DNA of 64,000 nucleotides from a virus: positions 1 to 64,000 of IMG/VR virus record IMGVR_UViG_3300042935_000900, one strand, 5' to 3'. Below the pieces are notes generated by a model that saw only the letters and a list, made by a program, of their open reading frames with translations, did no database searches and was not told the DNA's origin. The position numbers and the translations under genes are program-made. This document shows positions 15,755-22,828 of this stretch, in pieces. Every line of letters begins with the position of its first letter. Positions within the stretch are counted from its first letter, which is position 1.

Positions 15755-16156
15755 ATGAGAATCTATTTAGACGATGTTAGAACACCAATTGATCCAGATT
15801 GGATCATAGTTAGATCTTATGACGAATTTGTTGAGAAGATTACAAATATCGGTCTAGATAAGATTGACTTGATTTCGTTGGATCATGACTTAGGTGACAC
15901 TGCAATGGCAGAATGGCACAAAAACGTTTATCACAACTATGAATTAAACTACGATAACATTACTGAGAAGACAGGAATGGATTGTACAAAATGGTTGGTT
16001 GAACAATGGATGGATGGATCTCCAGTTTGTAAAGTAGTAATTCACTCTGCAAATGCTATTGGTAGCGCCAATATGATGGGTTATATTAATAACTACAGAC
16101 ACATTAATCGCTTACCACAAGATTGCATCAGGGTGCAAATTGAGCACACTGTGTAA
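15755..16156 (+). CDS. Cyclic-phosphate-processing receiver-like domain protein
   Basis: A 133-residue stand-alone receiver-like domain. MRIYLDDVRTP gives the acidic DD pair, LISLDHDLGD gives the central acidic motif, and VVIHSANAIGSANM matches the HSxN..G..NM signature of the cPP-type receiver domain (PF20274 type). That family was predicted from comparative genomics to act in RNA end processing or cyclic-phosphate metabolism. In a phage it might counter host RNA-cleaving or nucleotide-signalling defence; this is inference. It is 2 nt after the upstream membrane protein. Confidence 0.75.
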   Translation: MRIYLDDVRTPIDPDWIIVRSYDEFVEKITNIGLDKIDLISLDHDLGDTAMAEWHKNVYHNYELNYDNITEKTGMDCTKWLVEQWMDGSPVCKVVIHSANAIGSANMMGYINNYRHINRLPQDCIRVQIEHTV

Positions 16157-16159
16157 AAA

Positions 16160-16169
16160 GTTACGAACA
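16160..16169 (-). promoter_or_regulatory. Inverted TGTTCGTAAC box
   Basis: GTTACGAACA is the reverse complement of the box at 10580 and lies at the equivalent place before a terminator-promoter pair. Confidence 0.35.
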
Positions 16170-16185
16170 TTTCGAAAATAAATCA

Positions 16186-16213
16186 GCCCATATTTTTTAA
16201 TGTGGGCTTTTTT
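16186..16213 (+). terminator. Rho-independent terminator
   Basis: GCCCATA / TGTGGGC stem (one G-U pair) with a T-rich loop, then TTTTTT. It immediately precedes a TATATTTAC promoter, as at 10607. Confidence 0.85.
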
Positions 16214-16216
16214 ATG

Positions 16217-16225
16217 TATATTTAC
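16217..16225 (+). promoter_or_regulatory. Early-type promoter -7 box (TATATTTAC)
   Basis: TATATTTAC 18 nt before the ATG at 16244. No TCAA at the usual distance; the terminator arm occupies it. Confidence 0.6.
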
Positions 16226-16243
16226 AGTATAATTAAAAACAAC

Positions 16244-16696
16244 ATGAAAAAGATACTTTACATTGACTTAGACGGGGTGATGGTTGACTTGGAAAGTCAC
16301 GCTATTAAACGTCACGGACCAGATGCTGTTAAACATCTTGGCAGATTAACTAGCGTAGACAAAGAGTTGTTTGAGGATCCTGAGCCGATGCCAGGAGCTA
16401 TTGAGGCTTTCACAGAGCTGTCAAGTTTATTCGATGTATATTTCCTTAGCACAGCACCTTGGTCTAACCCCAGTGCTCTAGCTTCTAAAAGACGTTGGGT
16501 ACAAAAGCATTTAGGTAAACTAGCTCATAAACGTTTAATCATGACTCACCGAAAAGATCTTTGTATGGGTGAATTCTTGGTCGATGACAGACCTAACAAT
16601 GGTGCTGCCGAATTTAAAGGCCAATGGATCCAATTTGGTCAATCTGGTTTTGAATCATGGGTTGAAGTTAAAAACTATTTGATCGAGCAAGCTTGA
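16244..16696 (+). CDS. 5'(3')-deoxyribonucleotidase-like HAD phosphatase
   Basis: A 150-residue protein. ILYIDLDGVMVD carries the nucleophile DxDG motif (D8, D10), FLSTAPWSNP the motif II Ser/Thr, and RKDLCMGEFLVDDRPNNG the motif III/IV Lys and DD pair. This is the NT5C type, which dephosphorylates deoxynucleoside monophosphates and is common in T4-like phages. I start at ATG 16244, downstream of the promoter; an in-frame ATG at 16202 lies inside the terminator. Confidence 0.85.
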   Translation: MKKILYIDLDGVMVDLESHAIKRHGPDAVKHLGRLTSVDKELFEDPEPMPGAIEAFTELSSLFDVYFLSTAPWSNPSALASKRRWVQKHLGKLAHKRLIMTHRKDLCMGEFLVDDRPNNGAAEFKGQWIQFGQSGFESWVEVKNYLIEQA

Positions 16697-16703
16697 TATA
16701 TAG
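16695..16703 (+). promoter_or_regulatory. Late-type promoter, 3 nt from start codon
   Basis: GATATATAG overlaps the TGA of the nucleotidase gene. TCC separates it from the ATG at 16707. Confidence 0.7.
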
Positions 16704-16706
16704 TCC

Positions 16707-17660
16707 ATGAGACTTTTAAGCTTAAATGAATTTCTTTTAGAGAAAGCAAACAGTAATGCTAACGATCTGTATAAGGCGTATTTAGCAATTGATCCAAAGA
16801 GTGGTCACAGATGGTGGAGTTACAAAGATTTCGCTGGAGATAACTTCTTTATTCAAATTACACTTGATAACTATAAGGACATGGACATCAATCCTGATTT
16901 TCCAGTTCTTAACTACAACACCAAGGTGACTCAAACTCTTTTAGATAAGAAACTTATTAAGATTGAAAACGTTTATAATGTGCCTGAGTTTATTAAAATG
17001 TCAGGATCTAAGACAGAATTTCATAAAATAGTTGAAGGTGATGAAAATATCCCTAAAACTGCTTATAATAAAGAAGATGCCCTAAAAGAGATTGGATTTC
17101 CAATGATTGCCAAACCAGCAAGTGGACACTCAGGCCTCGGTATTCAAGTTTTCAAAAGCCAAGAGGATTTTGACAAGGCAGATCTAAGCAAACTTGATGT
17201 ATTCTCTGAGTACATTGACAAGAAGAGCGAGCATCGTATTATTAATTTTGCAGGTGCGCCAATGTATTGGATGGAACGTATTCCAATGAACGATAAAGCC
17301 AAATCAGGCGAGGGCAAAGGTGAAGAGCAAATGATGTTTAAATACATTTTGCATGATGCTGCCAAATTACCAAAGAATTATCAAGATCTTATGACAAAAT
17401 ATTGTAAGATGTTTGATAAATTACCATATATCACATTTGATGTAATGGAATCTAAAGACGGTAAGTTGTACATCATTGAATCTAATTCTCAACCTGGCGT
17501 TCCTTTTGATAGCACAGTTCAGTTATACAGAAACTTATTTAAAGACTTCTATAAGAAACCCGTTGATAGCCAAACAGATGCCAAATTAAAAGAATTTTCT
17601 GACTTTATGTGTAAGAAAACCTTAGAGTTGGATCCAACTCGCTTTGAAATTAAGAAATAA
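16707..17660 (+). CDS. ATP-grasp-fold enzyme with putative capsid-targeting leader
   Basis: A 317-residue protein. The N-terminus MRLLSLNEFLLEKAN resembles the capsid-targeting leaders elsewhere in the window, with candidate cleavage after LLE. Residues ~95-270 fit an ATP-grasp ligase of RimK type: FPMIAKPASGHSGLGIQVF (ATP-binding Lys and Gly loop), VFSEYID, then ITFDVMESKDGKLYIIESN with Glu and Asn as metal ligands, then SQPGVPF. Such enzymes join a carboxylate to an amine or thiol. The late promoter 3 nt before the ATG contrasts with the early promoters around it. Substrate unknown; a packaged protein-modifying ligase is a hypothesis. Confidence 0.75.
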   Translation: MRLLSLNEFLLEKANSNANDLYKAYLAIDPKSGHRWWSYKDFAGDNFFIQITLDNYKDMDINPDFPVLNYNTKVTQTLLDKKLIKIENVYNVPEFIKMSGSKTEFHKIVEGDENIPKTAYNKEDALKEIGFPMIAKPASGHSGLGIQVFKSQEDFDKADLSKLDVFSEYIDKKSEHRIINFAGAPMYWMERIPMNDKAKSGEGKGEEQMMFKYILHDAAKLPKNYQDLMTKYCKMFDKLPYITFDVMESKDGKLYIIESNSQPGVPFDSTVQLYRNLFKDFYKKPVDSQTDAKLKEFSDFMCKKTLELDPTRFEIKK

Positions 17661-17681
17661 TTTCAAATAAATTTTTTATTG

Positions 17682-17704
17682 TCAATTATTTTGTGTATAT
17701 TTAC
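17682..17704 (+). promoter_or_regulatory. Early-type promoter (TCAA-N10-TATATTTAC)
   Basis: TCAA at 17682-17685, 10 nt, TATATTTAC at 17696-17704, ATG at 17724. Confidence 0.65.
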
Positions 17705-17723
17705 TGTATAAAATAATTGATAT

Positions 17724-17930
17724 ATGAAGATCTTATCCCTTTACCTTTTGATTGGCACTCTATTTAGTGCATTTACAGACTATGCTCATTCTAAGGCCAA
17801 ACACAATTGGCCCACAGTAGAAGAATGGAAAGCCCACCATTTAAATAACTTTGATCGATTTTGGTTAATCGCTATATGGCCTATTGGTATAGTCGTAATC
17901 ATCGTTAACCTTTTTTCATCAAAGGACTAA
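17724..17930 (+). CDS. Small membrane protein
   Basis: A 68-residue protein with two hydrophobic segments (ILSLYLLIGTLFSAFTDYA, which may act as signal anchor, and FWLIAIWPIGIVVIIVNLF) separated by a polar region rich in His, Trp and Lys. It is expressed from its own early-type promoter. Function unknown. Confidence 0.65.
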   Translation: MKILSLYLLIGTLFSAFTDYAHSKAKHNWPTVEEWKAHHLNNFDRFWLIAIWPIGIVVIIVNLFSSKD

Positions 17931-17931
17931 A

Positions 17932-17941
17932 TGTTCGCAAC
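17932..17941 (+). promoter_or_regulatory. TGTTCGCAAC box
   Basis: Starts 38 nt upstream of TATATTTAC at 17970. Confidence 0.5.
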
Positions 17942-17955
17942 TTTATTTTACCAGA

Positions 17956-17978
17956 TCAAATTTATTTAGTATATTTAC
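17956..17978 (+). promoter_or_regulatory. Early-type promoter (TCAA-N10-TATATTTAC)
   Basis: TCAA at 17956-17959, 10 nt, TATATTTAC at 17970-17978; ATG at 18002. Confidence 0.7.
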
Positions 17979-18001
17979 AGTATAATAAAAAGATAAAGAA
18001 C

Positions 18002-18340
18002 ATGAAACAACAAGTATTTACAAAAGCAAGACAACGATTCGGAACAATTTATCCAGCAATAGCAACTGATTATGCTGTAGAGATCGTTAAAAACAAATCT
18101 ATTGCAGTTTATAAGAATGACGTATTAGCAAACTCATTTAATTTAGGTGACACAGCTGAATACGATTCATATAATTTACGATATACTGGTAACATTGTAG
18201 CTATTAGCGACAAACGTATTGTTATCGAATCTTATGGTCGTCGTTATTCATTAGACATTAATACATTCTGTTGGAGAAACCACGATTTTAATGCAGTTAA
18301 AGTTGCTGAGCAAAACCACAGAGAGTCTATGTACATCTAA
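18002..18340 (+). CDS. Hypothetical 112-residue protein
   Basis: Unrecognised soluble protein starting MKQQVFTKARQRFGTIYPA. The middle is beta-rich (LGDTAEYDSYNLRYTG; IVAISDKRIVIESYGRRY). It is a monocistronic early-type gene flanked by the two copies of the 49-bp promoter repeat. No domain identified. Confidence 0.6.
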   Translation: MKQQVFTKARQRFGTIYPAIATDYAVEIVKNKSIAVYKNDVLANSFNLGDTAEYDSYNLRYTGNIVAISDKRIVIESYGRRYSLDINTFCWRNHDFNAVKVAEQNHRESMYI

Positions 18341-18342
18341 AA

Positions 18343-18352
18343 TGTTCGCAAC
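18343..18352 (+). promoter_or_regulatory. TGTTCGCAAC box
   Basis: Starts 38 nt upstream of TATATTTAC at 18381. Confidence 0.5.
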
Positions 18353-18366
18353 TTTATTTTACCAGA

Positions 18367-18389
18367 TCAAATTTATTTAGTATATTTAC
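18367..18389 (+). promoter_or_regulatory. Early-type promoter (TCAA-N10-TATATTTAC)
   Basis: TCAA at 18367-18370, 10 nt, TATATTTAC at 18381-18389; ATG at 18412. Confidence 0.7.
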
Positions 18390-18411
18390 ATTATAATTAA
18401 AAACAAACAAT

Positions 18412-18822
18412 ATGAAAATCGAATCAATCAAATGTAATGGTCTCACTGGAGGCTACGGAAATGCAACACTTAATGTGCAATCAACAATTCAAACTGCTGT
18501 TGCTATTTTTCGAATGAGACACGAAAACATCTTTGAAATGATGCCAGCTGGTGATTATCATCCAGGTACCAGATTTAGTTCTGACGAAAATGTAACTAAT
18601 AGAATTTGCTCAGCTCTTTATGAAGCTGCAATTCAAGAAGTGACTGGTAAACATTGGCCAGCACATAATGCAAATGACGAACAATTTGTTCAAATAGTAA
18701 TGATAATCGAAAACTTTATCGAAAATATTAGTGGCACCGATATGGATGCTCTTATCTTAGAAGGTATGCGTGACTGTGCAAGTTCAGATCATTGGTATGT
18801 TTTCGAAAAACAGTGGGTATAA
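18412..18822 (+). CDS. Hypothetical 136-residue protein
   Basis: Starts MKIESIKCNGLTGGYGNATL. Helical, soluble, with several Met, His and Cys. First gene of a probable early operon with the UV endonuclease 16 nt downstream. I do not recognise a family. Confidence 0.6.
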   Translation: MKIESIKCNGLTGGYGNATLNVQSTIQTAVAIFRMRHENIFEMMPAGDYHPGTRFSSDENVTNRICSALYEAAIQEVTGKHWPAHNANDEQFVQIVMIIENFIENISGTDMDALILEGMRDCASSDHWYVFEKQWV

Positions 18823-18838
18823 TTAACATATAACTATT

Positions 18839-19768
18839 ATGGCAATAAATCTAGGATATTGCTGCATCAATATGACTTTACAAAAAGAACGTAAAGTCAC
18901 TATTGGTCGTGGCATGATTAAAAAAACATTTACAGAACGAGGAATCAAATACGCAAGCGAACTAGCTTTGGCAAATGTCAAAGATATGGTCGAAATTATC
19001 AAGTGGAATCATGCTAATGGCTTTACGCTTTATCGCATGAGCTCTGATATGTTTCCATGGTGTAGCGAATACCAACTTAAAGATTTACCTGATTATGACA
19101 AGATCTGTAACGTTCTTAAAGGTGCAGGTACATTAACGAAACAATACGGTCAACGATTGACTTTTCACCCTGGTCCATTCTCGGTTTTGGCTTCTGCTAA
19201 CCCAGATGTGGTTGCAAAAACAATCATAGATCTAAATACCCATGGCGAAATTATGGATCTTATTGGCTTACCTCGTACTCCGTATGCTGCCATTAATATT
19301 CACGTTAATACTACTGCACCAAACAAAGAAGATGCGATGGCAAGATTCTGTGCTAATTTTGCATTACTTGATGATTCAGCTAAGTCTCGTCTAGTTGTAG
19401 AAAATGATGACAAAGAATCACAGTACACTGTTGAAGATCTTTACGAACATGTATATTCTGTTATTGGTACTCCAATCACATTTGATTACCATCATCATTG
19501 GTGCCATCCTGGTATTTTATCTCAGCAAGAAGCTTTACGTTTGGCTTCTATGAGTTGGCCTAAAACTGTCAAACAACTTGTTCACTTTTCTTCTTGTAAA
19601 ACCATTCATGAAGATGCTACACAAACTAATAAGCGTGCACATGCCGATTACATTTACGATCATATCAACGACTATGGTTTGGATCTCGATGTAGAAATAG
19701 AAGCCAAAGCCAAAGAATTGGCTGTTAGTCGATACAAGAATGAAACAGTCTTTGAATTTCAGGTATAA
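18839..19768 (+). CDS. uvsE: UV damage endonuclease (UvdE/UvsE family)
   Basis: A 309-residue TIM-barrel protein. The N-terminus INLGYCCINMTL is the UvdE family start, followed by FTLYRMSSDMFPW, RLTFHPGPFSVLAS, INIHVNT, RLVVENDD and ITFDYHHHWCHP, which supply the metal-binding His, Glu and Asp residues. This enzyme nicks DNA 5' of UV photoproducts and other lesions to start repair. It fits a phage of sunlit water, though that habitat is inference. Length is normal for the family. Confidence 0.92.
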   Translation: MAINLGYCCINMTLQKERKVTIGRGMIKKTFTERGIKYASELALANVKDMVEIIKWNHANGFTLYRMSSDMFPWCSEYQLKDLPDYDKICNVLKGAGTLTKQYGQRLTFHPGPFSVLASANPDVVAKTIIDLNTHGEIMDLIGLPRTPYAAINIHVNTTAPNKEDAMARFCANFALLDDSAKSRLVVENDDKESQYTVEDLYEHVYSVIGTPITFDYHHHWCHPGILSQQEALRLASMSWPKTVKQLVHFSSCKTIHEDATQTNKRAHADYIYDHINDYGLDLDVEIEAKAKELAVSRYKNETVFEFQV

Positions 19769-19791
19769 CATCAAATATTAAATTTATATTC

Positions 19792-20016
19792 ATGAAAAAA
19801 TTCTTTAAATCGTGGAGCAAATTGGCTCCTACCGTTATTGCACTGTTTATGGCGCTTTCAGCAGGTGCTGGGCACTTTATCACAGGTACCATTTCATTGT
19901 TTGAATTTTGGACTTTATTAGGTCTAAGTCAAATTATTTCATTATTAACTACGTTTTCTGATGCTATCGAAGAAGCTGAAGAAACCAAAACAGAAAACAC
20001 TCAAATCAATTCATAA
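19792..20016 (+). CDS. Small membrane protein
   Basis: A 74-residue protein with two membrane helices (APTVIALFMALSAGAGHFI and SLFEFWTLLGLSQIISLLTTF), a basic N-terminus and an acidic C-terminus, consistent with inner-membrane insertion. Its last base is shared with the ATG of the next gene (TAATG). Function unknown. Confidence 0.65.
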   Translation: MKKFFKSWSKLAPTVIALFMALSAGAGHFITGTISLFEFWTLLGLSQIISLLTTFSDAIEEAEETKTENTQINS

Positions 20017-20258
20017 TGGCTGCAGAAAATTTAAAACTAAGAGCACTTAAATCCAGATACAATGCTCAAAAAGACAATGCATTTGCAACCTTAGAAGTTT
20101 ATTTAACTAATTCTATTGGAATTGGTGAACATCCGCAAATCATGGATGAAATCGATAAACTAATACGATCTATTGCTGATGCCGACGGTTGCTTAGAAGT
20201 AATAAGCAAATACATCGAAATAGATACACCTACTGAAAATCAGGAACCACAAGCTTAA
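20016..20258 (+). CDS. Hypothetical 80-residue helical protein
   Basis: Starts MAAENLKLRALKSRYNAQKD; soluble, predicted helical, with a polar C-terminus. It overlaps the membrane protein gene by one base and is followed by a strong terminator. No family recognised. Confidence 0.6.
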   Translation: MAAENLKLRALKSRYNAQKDNAFATLEVYLTNSIGIGEHPQIMDEIDKLIRSIADADGCLEVISKYIEIDTPTENQEPQA

Positions 20259-20265
20259 ACTTATT

Positions 20266-20293
20266 AAGGAGGACTATAGTCCTCCTTTTTTTT
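20266..20293 (+). terminator. Rho-independent terminator (22-nt perfect palindrome plus T-run)
   Basis: AAGGAGGACTA is followed directly by its reverse complement TAGTCCTCCTT and six more T. It insulates the early operon from the late-type promoter that starts at 20294. Confidence 0.9.
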
Positions 20294-20302
20294 GATATAT
20301 AG
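20294..20302 (+). promoter_or_regulatory. Late-type promoter for the leader-protein cassette
   Basis: GATATATAG directly after the terminator T-run, upstream of the membrane protein at 20357 and the six leader-bearing genes 20641-23334. Confidence 0.65.
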
Positions 20303-20356
20303 TAAAATATAGCTTGAAAAAGTTTACAAAAAGTATGGACGGTGATAGTATAACCC

Positions 20357-20632
20357 ATGAAAAGGGCACACAAAATAGTAAGAGAAAATCTGGCCTCGAT
20401 ATTCTTGGTGGTAGCGACGTTCCTGAACCCCTTAGGTTTCGACGTGGCTTTTTATTCTGTGATGAAAATGACAGGATCCTATTGGATTACAACTGGAATA
20501 TTCTACCTTGGATCGGCTTGCTTCTTTGGTTTGTATTTTTGGCTACGTAAAAGGGATAGAAATAAAACTACCCAAAAGGAAATAAAATTAAATGATGCTG
20601 ATGAATGGGACAATTGGCATAATCATCACTGA
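20357..20632 (+). CDS. Two-helix membrane protein
   Basis: A 91-residue protein with two hydrophobic segments (LASIFLVVATFLNPLGFDV and YWITTGIFYLGSACFFGLYFW), then a charged tail ending DADEWDNWHNHH. I prefer this frame over an overlapping one starting TTG at 20314, because it shows a coherent membrane topology and sits 8 nt before the next gene. First gene of the late cassette. Function unknown. Confidence 0.6.
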   Translation: MKRAHKIVRENLASIFLVVATFLNPLGFDVAFYSVMKMTGSYWITTGIFYLGSACFFGLYFWLRKRDRNKTTQKEIKLNDADEWDNWHNHH

Positions 20633-20640
20633 ATAGCAAT

Positions 20641-21195
20641 ATGAAATATATTAAATTATTCGAAGAGTTCATAAATGAATTTGAAATTCCATCTAATAAA
20701 TGGATTGAAATGGATTTAAAGAAAATCGACAAAGACGGAATGCAAGAGATTTGGGATATGTACACTAAAACGTATCTTGATGCAGGAATGGATCTTTCAG
20801 CTGATGATTGGCAAGAAATGCAATCAAAATACAAAGCAACTGCCTTAAAAGATGTCGATTCAGATCATACAGCAGATGCCTTTATTATTTACAAACCTAC
20901 GAAATGGGGAAATAAGATTGCTTTATTGGGAACTAATGGCAAGAAAGAAGCCAAATCTGATGTTGTTAAAAAGTTATTACAATTAGTTAGCACTAAAGGT
21001 TGGTTTATTGAAGCAAGCCTTAAGATGGAAGAAATTCTGTCTAAGTCAGGTGCTCCGGTTATTAAAGACGAAGAAATGATTAGAGATGTTGTTGGAGCAG
21101 ATAAACAACCAGAATTTACCGGAGACGGATATTATACCAGATTCCTTTCAAAAGCTGGCAAAAGAATTACAAAAAGAATCTACGGTAAAATATGA
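20641..21195 (+). CDS. Leader-bearing protein 1 (putative capsid-targeted)
   Basis: A 184-residue protein. The N-terminal MKYIKLFEEFINE is the cassette's shared leader, with candidate cleavage after INE. The rest is a soluble alpha/beta domain (DAFIIYKPTKWGNKIALLG; GWFIEASLKMEEILSKSGA) that faintly recalls acetyltransferase folds, but I cannot assign it. Its end overlaps the next gene (ATGA). Late-type promoter upstream. By analogy with T4 internal proteins it may be packaged in the head and ejected. Confidence 0.7.
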   Translation: MKYIKLFEEFINEFEIPSNKWIEMDLKKIDKDGMQEIWDMYTKTYLDAGMDLSADDWQEMQSKYKATALKDVDSDHTADAFIIYKPTKWGNKIALLGTNGKKEAKSDVVKKLLQLVSTKGWFIEASLKMEEILSKSGAPVIKDEEMIRDVVGADKQPEFTGDGYYTRFLSKAGKRITKRIYGKI

Positions 21196-21467
21196 AACAC
21201 ATTAAAATATTTGAAAACTTCGTATTAGAATCTGGATACTCGGAAAAGATAAAAGCTCTTGGTCAAAAAGCTGTTGATTTGGCTAATAAAAAAGCTCAAT
21301 TAACTATTAAGGTTAGAGAATTAACGGCTGATGCAGAGAAACCCAAAGATGTTGTTAAAGCTGAAATTGGTCGATTGCAATTGCAAATCATAGAAATGGA
21401 TCGTCAAAAGTTACAATTAAGTAAACGTCTTGCTGATTTAAATCAAAAGCTTAAGAATTTAGCGTGA
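21192..21467 (+). CDS. Leader-bearing protein 2, coiled coil
   Basis: A 91-residue protein: leader MKHIKIFENFVLES (VLE candidate cleavage), then a nearly continuous helix or coiled coil rich in Lys, Leu and Gln (residues ~18-90). The small basic helical character is reminiscent of T4 internal proteins. It overlaps both neighbours by 4 nt (ATGA and GTGA). Confidence 0.7.
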   Translation: MKHIKIFENFVLESGYSEKIKALGQKAVDLANKKAQLTIKVRELTADAEKPKDVVKAEIGRLQLQIIEMDRQKLQLSKRLADLNQKLKNLA

Positions 21468-21868
21468 AACATATAAAACTATTTGAAGACTTTGTTGGCG
21501 AATCAAAATTTGATTCAGCTTATGAGCGAATTGATAGTTTGCCTAAAGGTGCAATATTTGATGATGCCAAACGAATAGGTGGTATTTTTGATATTTCTAA
21601 ACATTCTTGGAGTGATGTTGTTAATGCATTTGAAAAGAATCAAAAGAATGCAAAGGTTAAATCGATAAATATAAAAGACATTCAAATAACTCAGCCTAAT
21701 ATTCAGAGTAATAAAGTAAAGGCAATGATTGAGAAATTTGATAAATTGCCTATGATTAATGTTGTTGAATTCTCTGATGGATTAGTAATATATGACGGTC
21801 ATCATCGCTTATTAACAGCATGGGCCCTTGGCGAAACCAAAATAAAATTTAATTTGGTAAAGATATGA
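21464..21868 (+). CDS. Leader-bearing protein 3, ParB-like domain, GTG start
   Basis: A 134-residue protein starting at GTG 21464, which overlaps the previous stop. Leader MKHIKLFEDFVGES (VGE). The C-terminal half, VVEFSDGLVIYDGHHRLLTA, carries the DGHHR motif of ParB/sulfiredoxin-type domains, which bind nucleotides or DNA and in some phage proteins have nuclease activity. If packaged it could act on incoming or host DNA; this is inference. Confidence 0.72.
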   Translation: MKHIKLFEDFVGESKFDSAYERIDSLPKGAIFDDAKRIGGIFDISKHSWSDVVNAFEKNQKNAKVKSINIKDIQITQPNIQSNKVKAMIEKFDKLPMINVVEFSDGLVIYDGHHRLLTAWALGETKIKFNLVKI

Positions 21869-22413
21869 AACATTTAAAAGCATTTGAAGCTTTTGTTAAA
21901 GAAGCAAAGAAACCAGGTCCAAAACCTTATATGACTGGTCTAAGTGATGAAAAAGAAGAGAAGAAAAAAGAGCAGATGAAAAAACAAGCTGAAATGGACG
22001 ATGATGATCCTAATGCTTATAAAGATATGCCAGGTGACAAAGAGGCTAGAGAAAAAGGTAAGGTAAAAACTTCGAAGCACACCAAAAAATATCACGAATT
22101 ATACGGAGAATCTGTTGATGAGGCTGAAGAAAAACAATCGACTGATAAGGGTCCAATAGACGATGATGCAATCGAAACTGGTTTAAAGAAAAAGGCTGAA
22201 GATTCTGGAGTTCCAATAGGAATTATTAGAGCTGTCATGAGAAGAGGTATAGCTGCATGGAAAACTGGACACAGACCTGGAACAACTTCTCAACAATGGG
22301 GTTACGCAAGAGTAAATGCTTTTTTAACAAAGGGTGATGGAACTTGGGGTGGATCTGATAAAGATCTAGCTAAAGAAGTTAGAGACGGTGGTCACGATAA
22401 AGATATGAAGTAA
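21865..22413 (+). CDS. Leader-bearing protein 4, DUF5824-like domain
   Basis: A 182-residue protein: leader MKHLKAFEAFVKEA (VKE), a long charged disordered region (~20-95), then a compact domain with IRAVMRRGIAAWKTGHRPG, QQWGYARVNAFLT and GTWGGSDKDLA, the pattern of the phage DUF5824 family. Function of that domain is not known to me. It is co-transcribed within the cassette. Confidence 0.72.
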   Translation: MKHLKAFEAFVKEAKKPGPKPYMTGLSDEKEEKKKEQMKKQAEMDDDDPNAYKDMPGDKEAREKGKVKTSKHTKKYHELYGESVDEAEEKQSTDKGPIDDDAIETGLKKKAEDSGVPIGIIRAVMRRGIAAWKTGHRPGTTSQQWGYARVNAFLTKGDGTWGGSDKDLAKEVRDGGHDKDMK

Positions 22414-22414
22414 T

Positions 22415-22828
22415 ATGAAACACTTAAAGCTATACGAAGATTTTATTAATGAAAGAATCAAGGCTTCTGAAGCATACGATACAATGAATGGGGTACAGAC
22501 TGTGATTGATAATAAGAGAGATCTTGTTTTTATTTCAACAATGGATAATCCAATTTATAGGCCAAATAACGAAAGTGAATTGGCTGCAATGCATTATGGT
22601 TTAGAAAATGGTCTTAAAGCGATTGAGGTTAAAGGTAAAACTGATGGTAGAGCTTGGGTGTTGTACAAGAAAAATAAAAAGGCTGCACAAAAGCTAGCAG
22701 ATTATGCTGAAAGTAAAGATGGTTATTTAAGTGATAGCACACCAGAAGAGGCAAAATATGTTGGAGATCTATTAGGTTACGATAATGCCGATATTCAATC
22801 ATTTATAAAAAGAGTCTATAAGAAATGA
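22415..22828 (+). CDS. Leader-bearing protein 5
   Basis: A 137-residue protein: leader MKHLKLYEDFINER (INE), then an alpha/beta body (VIDNKRDLVFISTMDNP; GRAWVLYKKNKKAAQKLA) that I do not recognise. It overlaps the following gene by 4 nt. Confidence 0.68.
   Translation: MKHLKLYEDFINERIKASEAYDTMNGVQTVIDNKRDLVFISTMDNPIYRPNNESELAAMHYGLENGLKAIEVKGKTDGRAWVLYKKNKKAAQKLADYAESKDGYLSDSTPEEAKYVGDLLGYDNADIQSFIKRVYKK

Larger units (their letters stand above)
17931..17979 (+). repeat. 49-bp promoter repeat, copy 1
   Basis: Identical over 49 bp to 18342-18390. It contains the TGTTCGCAAC box, the TCAA element and TATATTTAC, so it is a duplicated promoter unit. Confidence 0.9.
18342..18390 (+). repeat. 49-bp promoter repeat, copy 2
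   Basis: Second identical copy of the promoter unit at 17931-17979; the gene between the copies could be lost by recombination. Confidence 0.9.

Noticed and set aside
16202-16243. N-terminal extension of the deoxyribonucleotidase
   Set aside because: The upstream ATG lies in the terminator and before TATATTTAC; family proteins start at MKKILYIDLDG.
19771-19794. Early promoter before the 19792 membrane protein
   Set aside because: TCAA-N10-TATATTC is present, but the box runs directly into the start codon, so transcription would begin inside the gene; likely chance in AT-rich DNA.
20314-20550. 78-residue frame starting TTG at 20314
   Set aside because: Overlaps the better membrane-protein frame at 20357; it starts at TTG and has no coherent protein features in its first two thirds.
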